From assembly GCF_002776695.1 (NCBI RefSeq), contig NZ_LFJC01000003.1:2422329-2486328 (forward strand): a stretch of 64,000 nt of DNA, read 5' to 3'. Of the stretch, positions 46,087 to 53,398 are shown one piece after another; position 1 is the first letter of the stretch, and every line of letters starts with the position of its first letter. Under the pieces are notes generated by a model that saw only the letters and a list, made by a program, of their open reading frames with translations, ran no database searches and had not been told where the DNA came from. The translations under genes were made by a program, and so were the position numbers. This DNA comes from Bradyrhizobium nitroreducens (GTDB lineage: Bacteria; Pseudomonadota; Alphaproteobacteria; Rhizobiales; Xanthobacteraceae).

Positions 46087-46724
46087 ACCAGCTCCAGCAG
46101 CGGCCGAAGGGTGTCTGATACGATCATGGGACGCGCCTTGTCGGAGGTGAAGGTAAGCCCCGCCCGGTTGTGCCAGAACACTGGCATTCCAACGCCGGTT
46201 GCGCCCGGAACATCAGCGGAGGAGCCCGCCACAAACAGCGTGCGCGCCGGATGGGTACCGAGCTTTTTCAGGACGGCCAGATAGGGCTCCGGGCGCGGCT
46301 TGTAGTAGCCCGCCTCTTCGGCACAACAGACGGCGGCAAATTCGATTCCGACTGCCGAAACCGCAGCACCGGTCATGGCGATGGAACAATTGGTGGCGAT
46401 GCCCAGCGGTACTCTCCTGGCGAGTTCGCCGACCACTTCACCGACGTCGTTCCATGGCTCCAGACCACCCCAGAGCGTGAGAAGCGCTTCCGGAGCGGCT
46501 TGGGGCAGACCCGCGACCTCAGCGGCGGCGCGGACGAGATCTTCGTATGGTCGATAAGGCCCGCAACCGTAGGTGAGGCCGAGATATGCCTTCCGCCAGC
46601 GTAATCCGGCGTCATCTGAACCCGCTGCTCTATTCCAAAGCTTCCAGGAATCGAGCAGGGCCGTGAGCAGATCGAAAACGACGGCGTCATAGCGTTGGTC
46701 TATCGGCAAAGACGCCCCCTTCAT
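46083..46724 (-). CDS. HAD superfamily hydrolase, haloacid-dehalogenase type II-like
   Basis: 213 residues from the ATG at 46724. Motif I is YDAVVFDLLTALLDS with nucleophile Asp18; the Thr usually five positions after it is Ala. Motif II is GIATNCS, motif III the Lys of YYKPRPEPY, motif IV VAGSSADVPGA, which is closer to 2-haloacid dehalogenases than to phosphatases. The start codon lies inside the inverted repeat and has no Shine-Dalgarno, so the message may be leaderless. First gene of the operon. It may dehalogenate or dephosphorylate the imported compound. Confidence 0.85.
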   Translation of the reverse strand: MKGASLPIDQRYDAVVFDLLTALLDSWKLWNRAAGSDDAGLRWRKAYLGLTYGCGPYRPYEDLVRAAAEVAGLPQAAPEALLTLWGGLEPWNDVGEVVGELARRVPLGIATNCSIAMTGAAVSAVGIEFAAVCCAEEAGYYKPRPEPYLAVLKKLGTHPARTLFVAGSSADVPGATGVGMPVFWHNRAGLTFTSDKARPMIVSDTLRPLLELV

Positions 46725-46760
46725 GTTACATGTAATATCATTATTTACATGTAACATGAA
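46720..46760. promoter_or_regulatory. 41-bp operator: perfect 16-bp inverted repeat with two TTACATGTAA palindromes
   Basis: Arms TTCATGTTACATGTAA (46720-46735) and TTACATGTAACATGAA (46745-46760) are exact complements across nine A/T-rich bases. Each arm contains the 10-bp palindrome TTACATGTAA, so a dimeric regulator could bind twice, 19 bp apart. Two divergent ATG codons (46724 minus, 46756 plus) sit at mirror positions inside the arms. The operon's own GntR protein is the obvious candidate to bind here. Confidence 0.8.
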
Positions 46761-46775
46761 GGCGACCGATGTCAA
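46747..46775 (-). promoter_or_regulatory. candidate sigma-70 promoter of the HAD-led operon
   Basis: On the minus strand a perfect TTGACA -35 box lies at 46775-46770. With 16-17 bases of spacing the -10 would be TACATG or ACATGT, a poor match, inside the right palindrome of the operator. Transcription would then start close to the ATG at 46724. A bound repressor would cover the -10. Confidence 0.5.
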
Positions 46776-46881
46776 TTGGCTGCCGCAGGGTCGATGGAAG
46801 GAAACCGCTCGCGATGCCGGCGGCCTCAGGAACTGGATGGCAGAAGCATCAATGTTCCCAGTACGGAGCATCTGCTCGTAG
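46756..46881 (+). pseudogene. 41-codon ORF divergent from the HAD operon, probable 5' gene remnant
   Basis: An ATG placed inside the operator, as the mirror image of the HAD start, opens a frame reading MKATDVNWLPQGRWKETARD and ending in TAG after 41 codons. The composition looks like a real protein N-terminus, and the position implies it once shared the operator. No downstream continuation in any frame up to 47060 could be matched to a known family. It may be the stump of a deleted divergent gene or a short functional peptide. I do not recognise it. The rest of 46882-47080 is A/T-richer and shows nothing else. Confidence 0.35.
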
Positions 46882-47080
46882 ATCTACGACGGCCCAACCC
46901 CTCTCGGCGCCAGACGGCTCGTTTGCGAGGCCCGAGGTCGAGAAAATTATATGCTGATTTCAATCACATAGGAGTTCGCGGCTTTATTCTGAATGGCGCG
47001 CCATTCTCGCCGCGGTTTTCGTACCGCCGCTCACGTCAGCATCGAGATCATCGTCTTTGATGAACTCGGGGCTGAACGCC

Positions 47081-47524
47081 TCAATTCATCCGCCAGATCG
47101 CCGCATTGAGCACGCCGGCAAACGCGACCCAGGCTGCGTAGGGCACGAACAACGCGGCGGCCAGCCGGTCACGTGACATCTCCAGGCCGATGTAGCTCAC
47201 GATCGCGACGAACATGCCGACGAGGACGACGAGCGCGGTGCCGATCTGGTGCATCGTGAACATGACCGGCGACCAGGCGAAGTTCAGCGCGAGTTGCGCA
47301 GTCCAGGCCAGCATGGCCTTGCCTGACGGCTCGCGGCGAAAGGTCCGCCAACCCGCGATGGCGATCATGACGTAGAGGATGGTCCACGCCACCGGGAACG
47401 CCCAGTTCGGCGGCACGAAACCCGGCTTGGCGAGGCTCGCATACCATTCTCCCGGGAGATTGGTGGCACCGATCAGCCAGCCGATGCCGACCACGCCCAC
47501 CACGAAGACCAACAGTTGAAACAT
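47081..47524 (-). CDS. tspO: TspO/MBR family tryptophan-rich sensory protein
   Basis: 147 residues, five helices. The core WYASLAKPGFVPPNWAFPVAWTILYVMIA (shown here in part: LAKPGFVPPNWAFP) and LNFAWSPVMFTMHQIG are family hallmarks. TspO binds porphyrins and cholesterol-like ligands and modulates tetrapyrrole or stress responses in the outer or inner membrane. GAGGTGAGGG precedes the ATG at 47524. Divergent from dinB with a gap of about 40 bp. Confidence 0.95.
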   Translation of the reverse strand: MFQLLVFVVGVVGIGWLIGATNLPGEWYASLAKPGFVPPNWAFPVAWTILYVMIAIAGWRTFRREPSGKAMLAWTAQLALNFAWSPVMFTMHQIGTALVVLVGMFVAIVSYIGLEMSRDRLAAALFVPYAAWVAFAGVLNAAIWRMN

Positions 47525-47567
47525 CCCTCACCTCGCGCATCACATGGCGCAATTGTATCATCTTTCC

Positions 47568-48668
47568 ATGAGCGAATCCGACACGATGACTGGCGAGGCC
47601 TCGCCGGTCCGCAAGATCATCCATATCGACATGGATGCCTTCTATGCGTCGGTGGAGCAACGTGACAATCCGGAGCTGCGCGGAAAACCGGTTGCGGTCG
47701 GAGGATCGGCCGAGCGCGGCGTGGTCGCGGCCGCCAGCTACGAGGCCCGCAAGTTCGGCGTTCGCTCCGCCATGCCGTCGGTGACGGCGAAACGGCAATG
47801 CCCAGGCCTGATCTTCGTCAAGGCGCGCTTCGAGGTCTACAAGGCAATCTCGAGGCAGATCCGCGACATCTTCGCCGAGCACACGCCGATCATCGAACCC
47901 TTGTCGCTGGACGAAGCCTATCTCGACGTGACGGAGAATTTACAAGGCATCCCGCTGGCGCGTGATATCGCCCTGCGCATCCGCGAGAAGATCAAGGCCG
48001 AGACCGGTCTCAACGCGTCGGCGGGCGTGTCCTACAACAAGTTTCTGGCAAAACTCGCCTCCGATCATCGCAAGCCCAACGGCCAGTTCGTGATCGCCCC
48101 CGGAATGGGCGAGGCCTTCGTCGAAACCCTGCCCGTCGGCAAGTTTCACGGCATCGGGCCGGCGACGGCGGCGAAGATGAACGCGCTCGGCCTGTTCACC
48201 GGCCTCGACATCCGCAATCAGACGCTTGAGTTCATGAACGCCAATTTCGGCAAGTCTGGCGCCTATTATTACTGGATCTCGCGCGGCGTCGACGAGCGGC
48301 CGGTCCGGGCCAACCGGATCCGCAAGTCGATTGGCGCGGAGACCACATTCTCGACCGATCTTGCCGAATATGGCGCGCTGGCCGCCGAGCTCAAGCCTCT
48401 CGTCGACAAGGTCTGGCGCCATTGCGAGACCACCGGCAACCGCGGCCGCACCGTCACACTGAAGATCAAGTTCGCCGACTTCGAGATCATCACGCGCAGC
48501 AGATCCGTGGCAGCGGCGGTCGCGACCCGCGACGATCTGGAGCGGCTGGCTTGCGACCTGCTCGAGGTCGAGATGCCGCTGCCCAAGCGTGTCAGGCTGC
48601 TGGGGGTATCGCTCTCCTCTCTCCAGATCGGCGACGATGTGGAGCCGCAGCTGACGTTCGGAATTTGA
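47568..48668 (+). CDS. dinB: DNA polymerase IV
   Basis: 366 residues from the ATG at 47568; an ATG at 47544 would add eight. Y-family translesion polymerase: IHIDMDAFYASVEQRDNP gives the first metal Asp and the steric-gate region, SLDEAYLDVT the catalytic Asp-Glu pair, and KFHGIGPATAAKMNALG a helix-hairpin-helix. It copies past damaged bases with low fidelity. No GTTC-N7-GTTC LexA site of the alphaproteobacterial type is visible in the short gap to tspO. Ends at a strong terminator. Confidence 0.95.
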   Translation: MSESDTMTGEASPVRKIIHIDMDAFYASVEQRDNPELRGKPVAVGGSAERGVVAAASYEARKFGVRSAMPSVTAKRQCPGLIFVKARFEVYKAISRQIRDIFAEHTPIIEPLSLDEAYLDVTENLQGIPLARDIALRIREKIKAETGLNASAGVSYNKFLAKLASDHRKPNGQFVIAPGMGEAFVETLPVGKFHGIGPATAAKMNALGLFTGLDIRNQTLEFMNANFGKSGAYYYWISRGVDERPVRANRIRKSIGAETTFSTDLAEYGALAAELKPLVDKVWRHCETTGNRGRTVTLKIKFADFEIITRSRSVAAAVATRDDLERLACDLLEVEMPLPKRVRLLGVSLSSLQIGDDVEPQLTFGI

Positions 48669-48722
48669 GCCGGATTGGAAACGCCCGGGAACAGCGACAT
48701 CCTGATCCGCGACCTGGCTTCG

Positions 48723-48750
48723 AACCCGCCGCAGGCAGCGGCGGGTTTTT
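48723..48750 (+). terminator. intrinsic terminator of dinB
   Basis: AACCCGCCGC (48723-48732) and GCGGCGGGTT (48738-48747) form a 10-bp stem with a 5-base loop, followed by five T in all. It stands 55 bases after the dinB stop. Confidence 0.85.
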
Positions 48751-48788
48751 CCAATCCGCCACCACCGGGGGTCGATCAGCTCGCCCCA

Positions 48789-49082
48789 TCAATGTCGCAC
48801 GTGCTCGAACACCACGATCACACCGGTCGGCTCGGGCTCGTGCGCCATCAGGCGCGTCAGGTCGGAATCGCCCCAATCGGCGAGGCTGACCACTTCGCCG
48901 CTCTGGCGATCGGTTCCCAACGACGGGGTGGGTTCGAGGACCTTGAGGCCCATTTCGTCGACGAAGAAAGTGTGCTCGCCGAACATGCTGTTGAGCTGGG
49001 GCATGGCGGGATGCTCGTCGGGCAGCACCTGGGCGCCGAGTTGGTTGACGGTCTGCTTCACCTGGTCGGATGTGAGCTTCAT
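48789..49082 (-). CDS. small conserved hypothetical protein, 97 aa
   Basis: Start at the ATG at 49082 with GGAG 9 bases upstream. The sequence begins MKLTSDQVKQTVNQLGAQ and continues with HPAMPQLNSMFGEHTFFVDE and VVSLADWGDSDLTRLMAHEP. It is soluble, acidic, without signal or membrane segment, and has good codon use for this genome. I do not know its function. It ends convergent to dinB across the terminator. Confidence 0.8.
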   Translation of the reverse strand: MKLTSDQVKQTVNQLGAQVLPDEHPAMPQLNSMFGEHTFFVDEMGLKVLEPTPSLGTDRQSGEVVSLADWGDSDLTRLMAHEPEPTGVIVVFEHVRH

Positions 49083-49197
49083 GAGCTGCTCCGTTCTGTC
49101 TCCGGTTTCATTGGCCCGGGCGGGAGCGCGCGTTCCCCGCACCTTTGTCCGCCTGGCTCAACTGCGAACAGATGCTGCGCACGAATGTTCCTGTGAA

Positions 49198-49416
49198 ATG
49201 TCTTTTCGTGATCGTGCGTTCCGTTCGCCGCACGCGCGGCACGAGATCGCCACAGGATGCACACGATCTGCCCGCGGCGGGCTCATCTGCAGCTTCGACG
49301 ATCCTGATATCGCGATCCGCGCCACCACCGACCAGGCCGTGCGCGGGAATGTTCTCGCGGTCTACGATTCGCTGCGGTTCTCGCCGACCGACAGTGCGCA
49401 GATCCGTGACAGATAG
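49198..49416 (+). CDS. possible small protein, 72 aa
   Basis: An ATG at 49198 opens a 72-residue frame beginning MSFRDRAFRSPHARHEIATG, with a protein-like middle (SFDDPDIAIRATTDQAVRGN) and a G/C-rich third codon position after the first 25 codons. It overlaps the 3' end of the tag-type gene by 55 bases on the opposite strand. No Shine-Dalgarno is visible. If it is not real, 49083-49361 is an empty 279-bp gap. Confidence 0.3.
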   Translation: MSFRDRAFRSPHARHEIATGCTRSARGGLICSFDDPDIAIRATTDQAVRGNVLAVYDSLRFSPTDSAQIRDR

Positions 49417-50051
49417 GTGTAGGGCAGGCCGGTCTCCTCGGCCCAGGCGTTGAACTGCGCCTGCACCTTGGCGAGATCGCCCTTCGACTTGACCTCTTCG
49501 GCAATGTCGAGACCGGCATCGCGCAGGCAAGCCACCACGTCCCCGGACGTCACAAAACCGTCCCAGCCGAGGAAGCGCAGCAGCATTTGCCCGGTGTTGC
49601 CACCGAGCCGGCTGCCGCGCTTGCTGAGGAGATCGAGCAGGCCGATCTCGTTGGACGGCGGCCATTTGGCCAGAAACTTGCCGAAGCTGCCGTGCTCCTT
49701 CGCAATCTCCAGCACGAAGCCGGCATTGTCGCGCACCGACATGATCTTGGCCGCGTTGCGCACGATACGCGCGTCGCGCAACAGGCCTTCCCAATAGTCC
49801 TCGGGCTGGAAGCTGAGCTTGGCCGGCTGGAACTGCAGGAAGGCCGCTTCAAAGCCATCCCATTTCGAATCGATCACGCTCCAGGCGAAGCCGGCGCAGA
49901 ACACCCGCTTCGTCATCTCGGCGAGGACGCGATCGTCGCCAAGCTTCGCCAGACGCTTCAGGTCGGGCTTTGCCGGCATCAGCTTTTCCAGGGCCTTCGG
50001 CCCGCCCTTGCGCTTCTCGGCACGGGTACGAATGGTCTTGAAGGGGGGCAT
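49362..50051 (-). CDS. DNA-3-methyladenine glycosylase I family protein
   Basis: 229 residues from the ATG at 50051 (MPPFKTIRTRAEKRKGG). The core VFCAGFAWSVIDSKWDGFEAAF and the YWEGLLRDARIVRNAAKI helix follow the Tag helix-hairpin-helix glycosylase family, which removes 3-methyladenine from DNA. The SWxxxLxKRxxFR pattern of E. coli Tag is altered to AWSVIDSKWDGFEAAF and I see no His/Cys zinc set, so this is the divergent branch and the activity should be treated as presumed. Confidence 0.8.
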   Translation of the reverse strand: MPPFKTIRTRAEKRKGGPKALEKLMPAKPDLKRLAKLGDDRVLAEMTKRVFCAGFAWSVIDSKWDGFEAAFLQFQPAKLSFQPEDYWEGLLRDARIVRNAAKIMSVRDNAGFVLEIAKEHGSFGKFLAKWPPSNEIGLLDLLSKRGSRLGGNTGQMLLRFLGWDGFVTSGDVVACLRDAGLDIAEEVKSKGDLAKVQAQFNAWAEETGLPYTYLSRICALSVGENRSES

Positions 50052-50269
50052 GCGGACACAGGCGGTTGAGGGCACGCCACGACATCAGAATTCGACGATC
50101 CGGTCCAGCCCTCGCGTTGCCCGCCCCTTGCACTCCGCAGCGCGCCCCAGCATGCTGGCGTTCCCTGGATTGACGGATTGACGCGTAGGGGCGCCCGGGC
50201 TGGTCTGCTTCTTGCTTTATGTCGTTTTGAAATTCCCTGACATTTTTGGTCTCTCGCGACGGATTTTCC

Positions 50270-51097
50270 ATGCGCTGCTTGGTCGTGGCCGACCTGCACT
50301 ACTCGCTGCCGCAGCTCGACTGGCTGGTCGGCGCGGCGCCGCAATTCGACCTCTTGATCTTCGCCGGCGATGCGCTCGACATCGGCTCGATGGTGGATTT
50401 TCGCGCGCAGATCGTGGTGGTGAAGAAATACCTCGCGCTGCTCGCGGCAAAGACCCGCGTGATCCTCTGCTCCGGCAATCACGACCTCGACGAGCGCAAT
50501 ATGGAGGGCGAAAAGATTTCGCGCTGGATCTCGGAGGTGCGCGAGCTTGGCATTGCCTGCGACGGCGACAGCCTCACCATGGGGGACATCCTGTTCACGG
50601 TGTGCCCGTGGTGGGACGGGCCCCTGGTCAAGCAGCGCCTCGTCGAGCAGTTGCGCGATGCCGCCGCCAACCGCCCGCAGCGCTGGATCTGGGCACATCA
50701 CGCGCCGCCGGCGGATTCACCGACCAGCTGGGGCGGCAAGCGCTTCTTCGGCGATGTCGAGCTGGTGCAGTGGATCATGCAGTACCAGCCGTCGATGGTG
50801 ATCTCGGGCCATGTGCATCAATCGCCCTTCATCACCAATGGATCGTGGTTCGACCGGCTGGGACAGACCTGGGTCTTCAACCCCGGCCTGCAACCCGGCC
50901 GTCCCCCGACCTACATCGTGCTGGATCTCGATACGGAGAAGGCGTTCTGGCTGGCCGCGGGCGAGGCGCAGTGGATCGATCTTGCCGCGCCGCTGAAGCG
51001 GCCCGCCCCTCCGATCGAGGCACCGCCCGACTGGCTCACATTCTTGGATCAGATTGCCGATCCGAGCCTGGCGAGACATCAAGCGGCGGCAGGTTGA
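50270..51097 (+). CDS. calcineurin-like metallophosphoesterase
   Basis: 275 residues from the ATG at 50270. The dinuclear metal ligands appear in order: DLHYS, GDALD, GNHDLDE, HHAPP and GHVHQS. Soluble, no signal peptide. Substrates in this superfamily range from cyclic nucleotides to phosphoproteins and cannot be chosen here. Its last 62 bases overlap the convergent cNMP-binding gene. The 218 bp before it hold nothing recognised. Confidence 0.9.
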   Translation: MRCLVVADLHYSLPQLDWLVGAAPQFDLLIFAGDALDIGSMVDFRAQIVVVKKYLALLAAKTRVILCSGNHDLDERNMEGEKISRWISEVRELGIACDGDSLTMGDILFTVCPWWDGPLVKQRLVEQLRDAAANRPQRWIWAHHAPPADSPTSWGGKRFFGDVELVQWIMQYQPSMVISGHVHQSPFITNGSWFDRLGQTWVFNPGLQPGRPPTYIVLDLDTEKAFWLAAGEAQWIDLAAPLKRPAPPIEAPPDWLTFLDQIADPSLARHQAAAG

Positions 51098-51521
51098 TCA
51101 TGCTCTGCAGCACCTCGCCGACCATGGCCAGATGCGTGCCGTGGCCGGCATATTGCCGCTTGAGATCGGCAAGATAGGTGTTGGCGACGTTGAGACGCTG
51201 CGCCAGCATCCTGGCGATCAGCAACGCGATGCCCGGCTCCTGCTTGAGGAACGAGGCGGCGTCCTCGAACTCATAGATGACGGCATCGGAGCAGGCCCGC
51301 ACCGTCGCCGTATGCGGCAGGCCCAGCAGCACGGACATCTCGCCGAGAATCGCGCCGGGCTCTGTGACGGTGGCGACCACCATCTCGCCCTTGAGTACCT
51401 CGAGCTTGCCTTGCATCAGCACATAGAGATGGCCGCTGGTGCCACCTTCGGTGACGACCAGCGTGCCGGCTACAACCTGCCGTTCCGTTCCGCCGGTGCA
51501 ATAATCCAGGACTGCGCGCAT
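51036..51521 (-). CDS. cyclic nucleotide-binding domain protein without HTH
   Basis: 161 residues. A cupin-like cNMP domain runs from about residue 10 to 120 (VAGTLVVTEGGTSGHLYVLMQG, AILGEMSVLLGLPHTATVRA). The phosphate-binding cassette reads GEMSVLLGLPHTATV, which keeps the Gly-Glu but lacks the Arg of classical cAMP sites. No DNA-binding helix-turn-helix follows, so it is a stand-alone sensor. It overlaps the phosphoesterase gene tail to tail, so antisense interference is possible. Confidence 0.85.
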   Translation of the reverse strand: MRAVLDYCTGGTERQVVAGTLVVTEGGTSGHLYVLMQGKLEVLKGEMVVATVTEPGAILGEMSVLLGLPHTATVRACSDAVIYEFEDAASFLKQEPGIALLIARMLAQRLNVANTYLADLKRQYAGHGTHLAMVGEVLQSMINLPPLDVSPGSDRQSDPRM

Positions 51522-51590
51522 CTTGCGAAAGCTCCCATCGCTGGGGATACCCTACCCGATACTAGAGCACGATCCGTGCCACGCGGCAAA

Positions 51591-52130
51591 TCAACGCTGG
51601 CGCAACAGGCACTTGGCGAAGTGGACCGACTGCCAGTCTCCAAGTCCGGAGTCGTCAAAGCCCGCCTTCTTGGCGAGGCCTCGCATCTCGGCGTTCGTGC
51701 GCGCCGTCTCGGCGGCGATCATCTCGTGGCCGAGATCGATCGCACGCGTTTCCATCGCCGTCATCATCTGAAGGCCGAGACCCCGGCGCTGAAAGGCATC
51801 CGCGACCGAGATGGCAAACTCGCCATAGTGTGCCGCCGCATCATAGGCGTATCGCGCTTCGCCGATGATCCGGCCCTGCCCGTCCTCCCTGAGCTCGGCG
51901 AGCAAGGTGAAATTATCGAGGCCGCCGCTCCTGGCGATGCATTCGGCCGCGACCACGCCGGGATCCGCTCGCGCGCCGCTGAAGCGCTTGTTGCGGGACG
52001 TCGTGGACAGGCCGGTGAAATAGACCGACAGGTTCTCCAGATCGGACGCGCTGGCGGTCCTGATGCAGACCATGCCCTTCGCTTCGGCCAGTTCGACCGG
52101 CTCGACGACTCCCGGAAACGGCTGTGACAT
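51591..52130 (-). CDS. GNAT family N-acetyltransferase
   Basis: 179 residues. The acetyl-CoA loop is in AFQRRGLGLQMM (R/QxxGxG), preceded by the beta-4 strand HYGEFAISVAD. An N-terminal segment (VCIRTASASDLENLSVYFTGLS) is typical of the family. Acetylates an amine on a small molecule, peptide or protein; target unknown. Monocistronic, no strong ribosome binding site. Confidence 0.88.
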   Translation of the reverse strand: MSQPFPGVVEPVELAEAKGMVCIRTASASDLENLSVYFTGLSTTSRNKRFSGARADPGVVAAECIARSGGLDNFTLLAELREDGQGRIIGEARYAYDAAAHYGEFAISVADAFQRRGLGLQMMTAMETRAIDLGHEMIAAETARTNAEMRGLAKKAGFDDSGLGDWQSVHFAKCLLRQR

Positions 52131-52252
52131 GCGTGATGCTTTCGGCAGGTTGCTGGGACTTGCACACCTAGCCGAGGCCGCGCTCCGGACGCTTGGACGG
52201 AGCTGCCAATCATGCGGATGAAAACGAACAGCGCGTTCTCATGTGCCGCGCG

Positions 52253-52990
52253 TCACACACGGGAGAGCGACGGCACCTCCTCGGGCATGATCGCCTGGAG
52301 GCCGCCGAATCGGCGCTCGCGGCCATGGAAGGAGGCCAGGGCCACGGCGAGATCGCCCGCGTCGAACTCGGGCCACATCCTCTCGGTGAAGTGCAGCTCG
52401 GCATAGGCGCCTTCCCAGAGCAGGAAGTCCGACAGCCGCTTCTCGCCCGAGGTGCGGATGATGAGATCGACGTCGCGCAAGCCGGCTTCGCCGGTGACGA
52501 GCTGCGAGAAGGCTTCACGAGTGATGCTGGTCAACGCTGCCGCCTTCGCCGCCGCATTCAGGATGGCGTCGCGCGCGGAATAATCGACCGCGATCCGCAG
52601 GTGCAGCGTGGTGCCATCGGCGGTGGCCTCCTCGGCACGGGTGATCGCCCCTGCGATGCCTTCAGGCAGGCGATCGCGGCGGCCGATCACGGTGAGGCGC
52701 ACGCCGTTCCTGACCAGGCTCTGCACCTCGCCGGCGAGATAGAAGCGCAGCAGGGTCATCAGCGCGGCGACCTCGGCCTTCGGCCGCCGCCAATTGTCGG
52801 TGGAGAAGGCGTAGAGCGTCAGCGTGCCGATGCCCTGCTTGGGCGCGGCTTCGACGATGCGGCGGATGGTCTCGACTCCGGCCTCGTGGCCGCGCACGCG
52901 CGACAGGCCGCGCCGCGTCGCCCATCGCCCGTTGCCGTCCATGATGATGCCGACATGAAGCTTCTCGTCGCGGGACGCATCACTTTGCAT
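52253..52990 (-). CDS. uppS: cis-prenyltransferase, undecaprenyl diphosphate synthase family
   Basis: 245 residues. IIMDGNGRWATRRGL carries the catalytic Asp, RGHEAGVE the substrate His/Glu region, YAFSTDNWRRP and RTSGEKRLSDFLLW the conserved later motifs. It elongates farnesyl diphosphate with cis-isoprene units to make a polyprenyl carrier lipid for wall or glycan synthesis. It is not beside cdsA/dxr/bamA as the housekeeping copy usually is, so this is probably a second copy. GGAG (53002-52999) precedes the ATG, which itself lies within a 17-bp operator palindrome. Last gene of a three-gene operon. Confidence 0.92.
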   Translation of the reverse strand: MQSDASRDEKLHVGIIMDGNGRWATRRGLSRVRGHEAGVETIRRIVEAAPKQGIGTLTLYAFSTDNWRRPKAEVAALMTLLRFYLAGEVQSLVRNGVRLTVIGRRDRLPEGIAGAITRAEEATADGTTLHLRIAVDYSARDAILNAAAKAAALTSITREAFSQLVTGEAGLRDVDLIIRTSGEKRLSDFLLWEGAYAELHFTERMWPEFDAGDLAVALASFHGRERRFGGLQAIMPEEVPSLSRV

Positions 52991-52998
52991 TGCAAAGT
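52982..52998. promoter_or_regulatory. operator copy 2, spanning the uppS start codon
   Basis: ACTTTGCATTGCAAAGT is a 17-bp dyad with only its centre unpaired and matches the copy at 54053 except at one central base. The uppS ATG (52990-52988) sits in the middle, after the Shine-Dalgarno. As RNA the same bases form a 7-bp hairpin with AUG at the loop edge, so control could also be translational. Confidence 0.75.
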
Positions 52999-53020
52999 CT
53001 CCGGTTAAAAAGGGGGAGGA

Positions 53021-53398
53021 TCAGGTCGAGACGATACCGAGGCGACCGACCGGCGGCGCCTCGCGGCCGGCAGCCTTGGCGGCGTCGCGCACCAGGCGCT
53101 CGAGCACGGCGAGATAGTCGAGGAAACGGCGGCGGCCGGTCTTGGTGAGACGGCAAGTCGTGTGCGGACGATTGCCCTCGTAGCCCTTGGTCACGTCGAC
53201 GAGGCCGGCCTCCTGGAGCACGGCGAGGTGCCGGCTGAGATTGCCGTCGGTGAGGCCGCAGAGCTGCTTGAGGTCGGCAAATGCCAGCCCCTTGGGATGG
53301 GCCATCAGCGAGGTCAGAAGCCCGAGCCTCGCCTTCTCGTGGATCACGCGGTCGAGCCCCTCGTAGGAGAAGGGTGCGCTGTCAGTCTTCGACATCAT
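53021..53398 (-). CDS. winged-helix transcriptional regulator (ArsR/MarR-like)
   Basis: 125 residues. IHEKARLGLLTSLMAHPKGL, FADLKQLCGLTDGNLSRHLAVLQEAGLVDV and the wing GNRPHTTCRLTKTGRRRF form a complete winged helix with recognition helix TDGNLSRHLAVLQ. There are no metal cysteines. It overlaps the membrane-protein gene by 17 bases and ends 30 bases before uppS. It is the natural candidate to bind the two ACTTTGYATTGCAAAGT sites flanking its operon. Confidence 0.88.
   Translation of the reverse strand: MMSKTDSAPFSYEGLDRVIHEKARLGLLTSLMAHPKGLAFADLKQLCGLTDGNLSRHLAVLQEAGLVDVTKGYEGNRPHTTCRLTKTGRRRFLDYLAVLERLVRDAAKAAGREAPPVGRLGIVST

Noticed and set aside
41064..47080. Second copy of the tRNA-Arg 3' end as an attachment site
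   Set aside because: I looked for TTCGAATCG and GGGTGCGCCA downstream and found none; no integrase gene is present either.
47525..47567. LexA box in front of dinB
   Set aside because: No GTTC-N7-GTTC or GAAC-N7-GAAC pattern is present in the short tspO-dinB gap.
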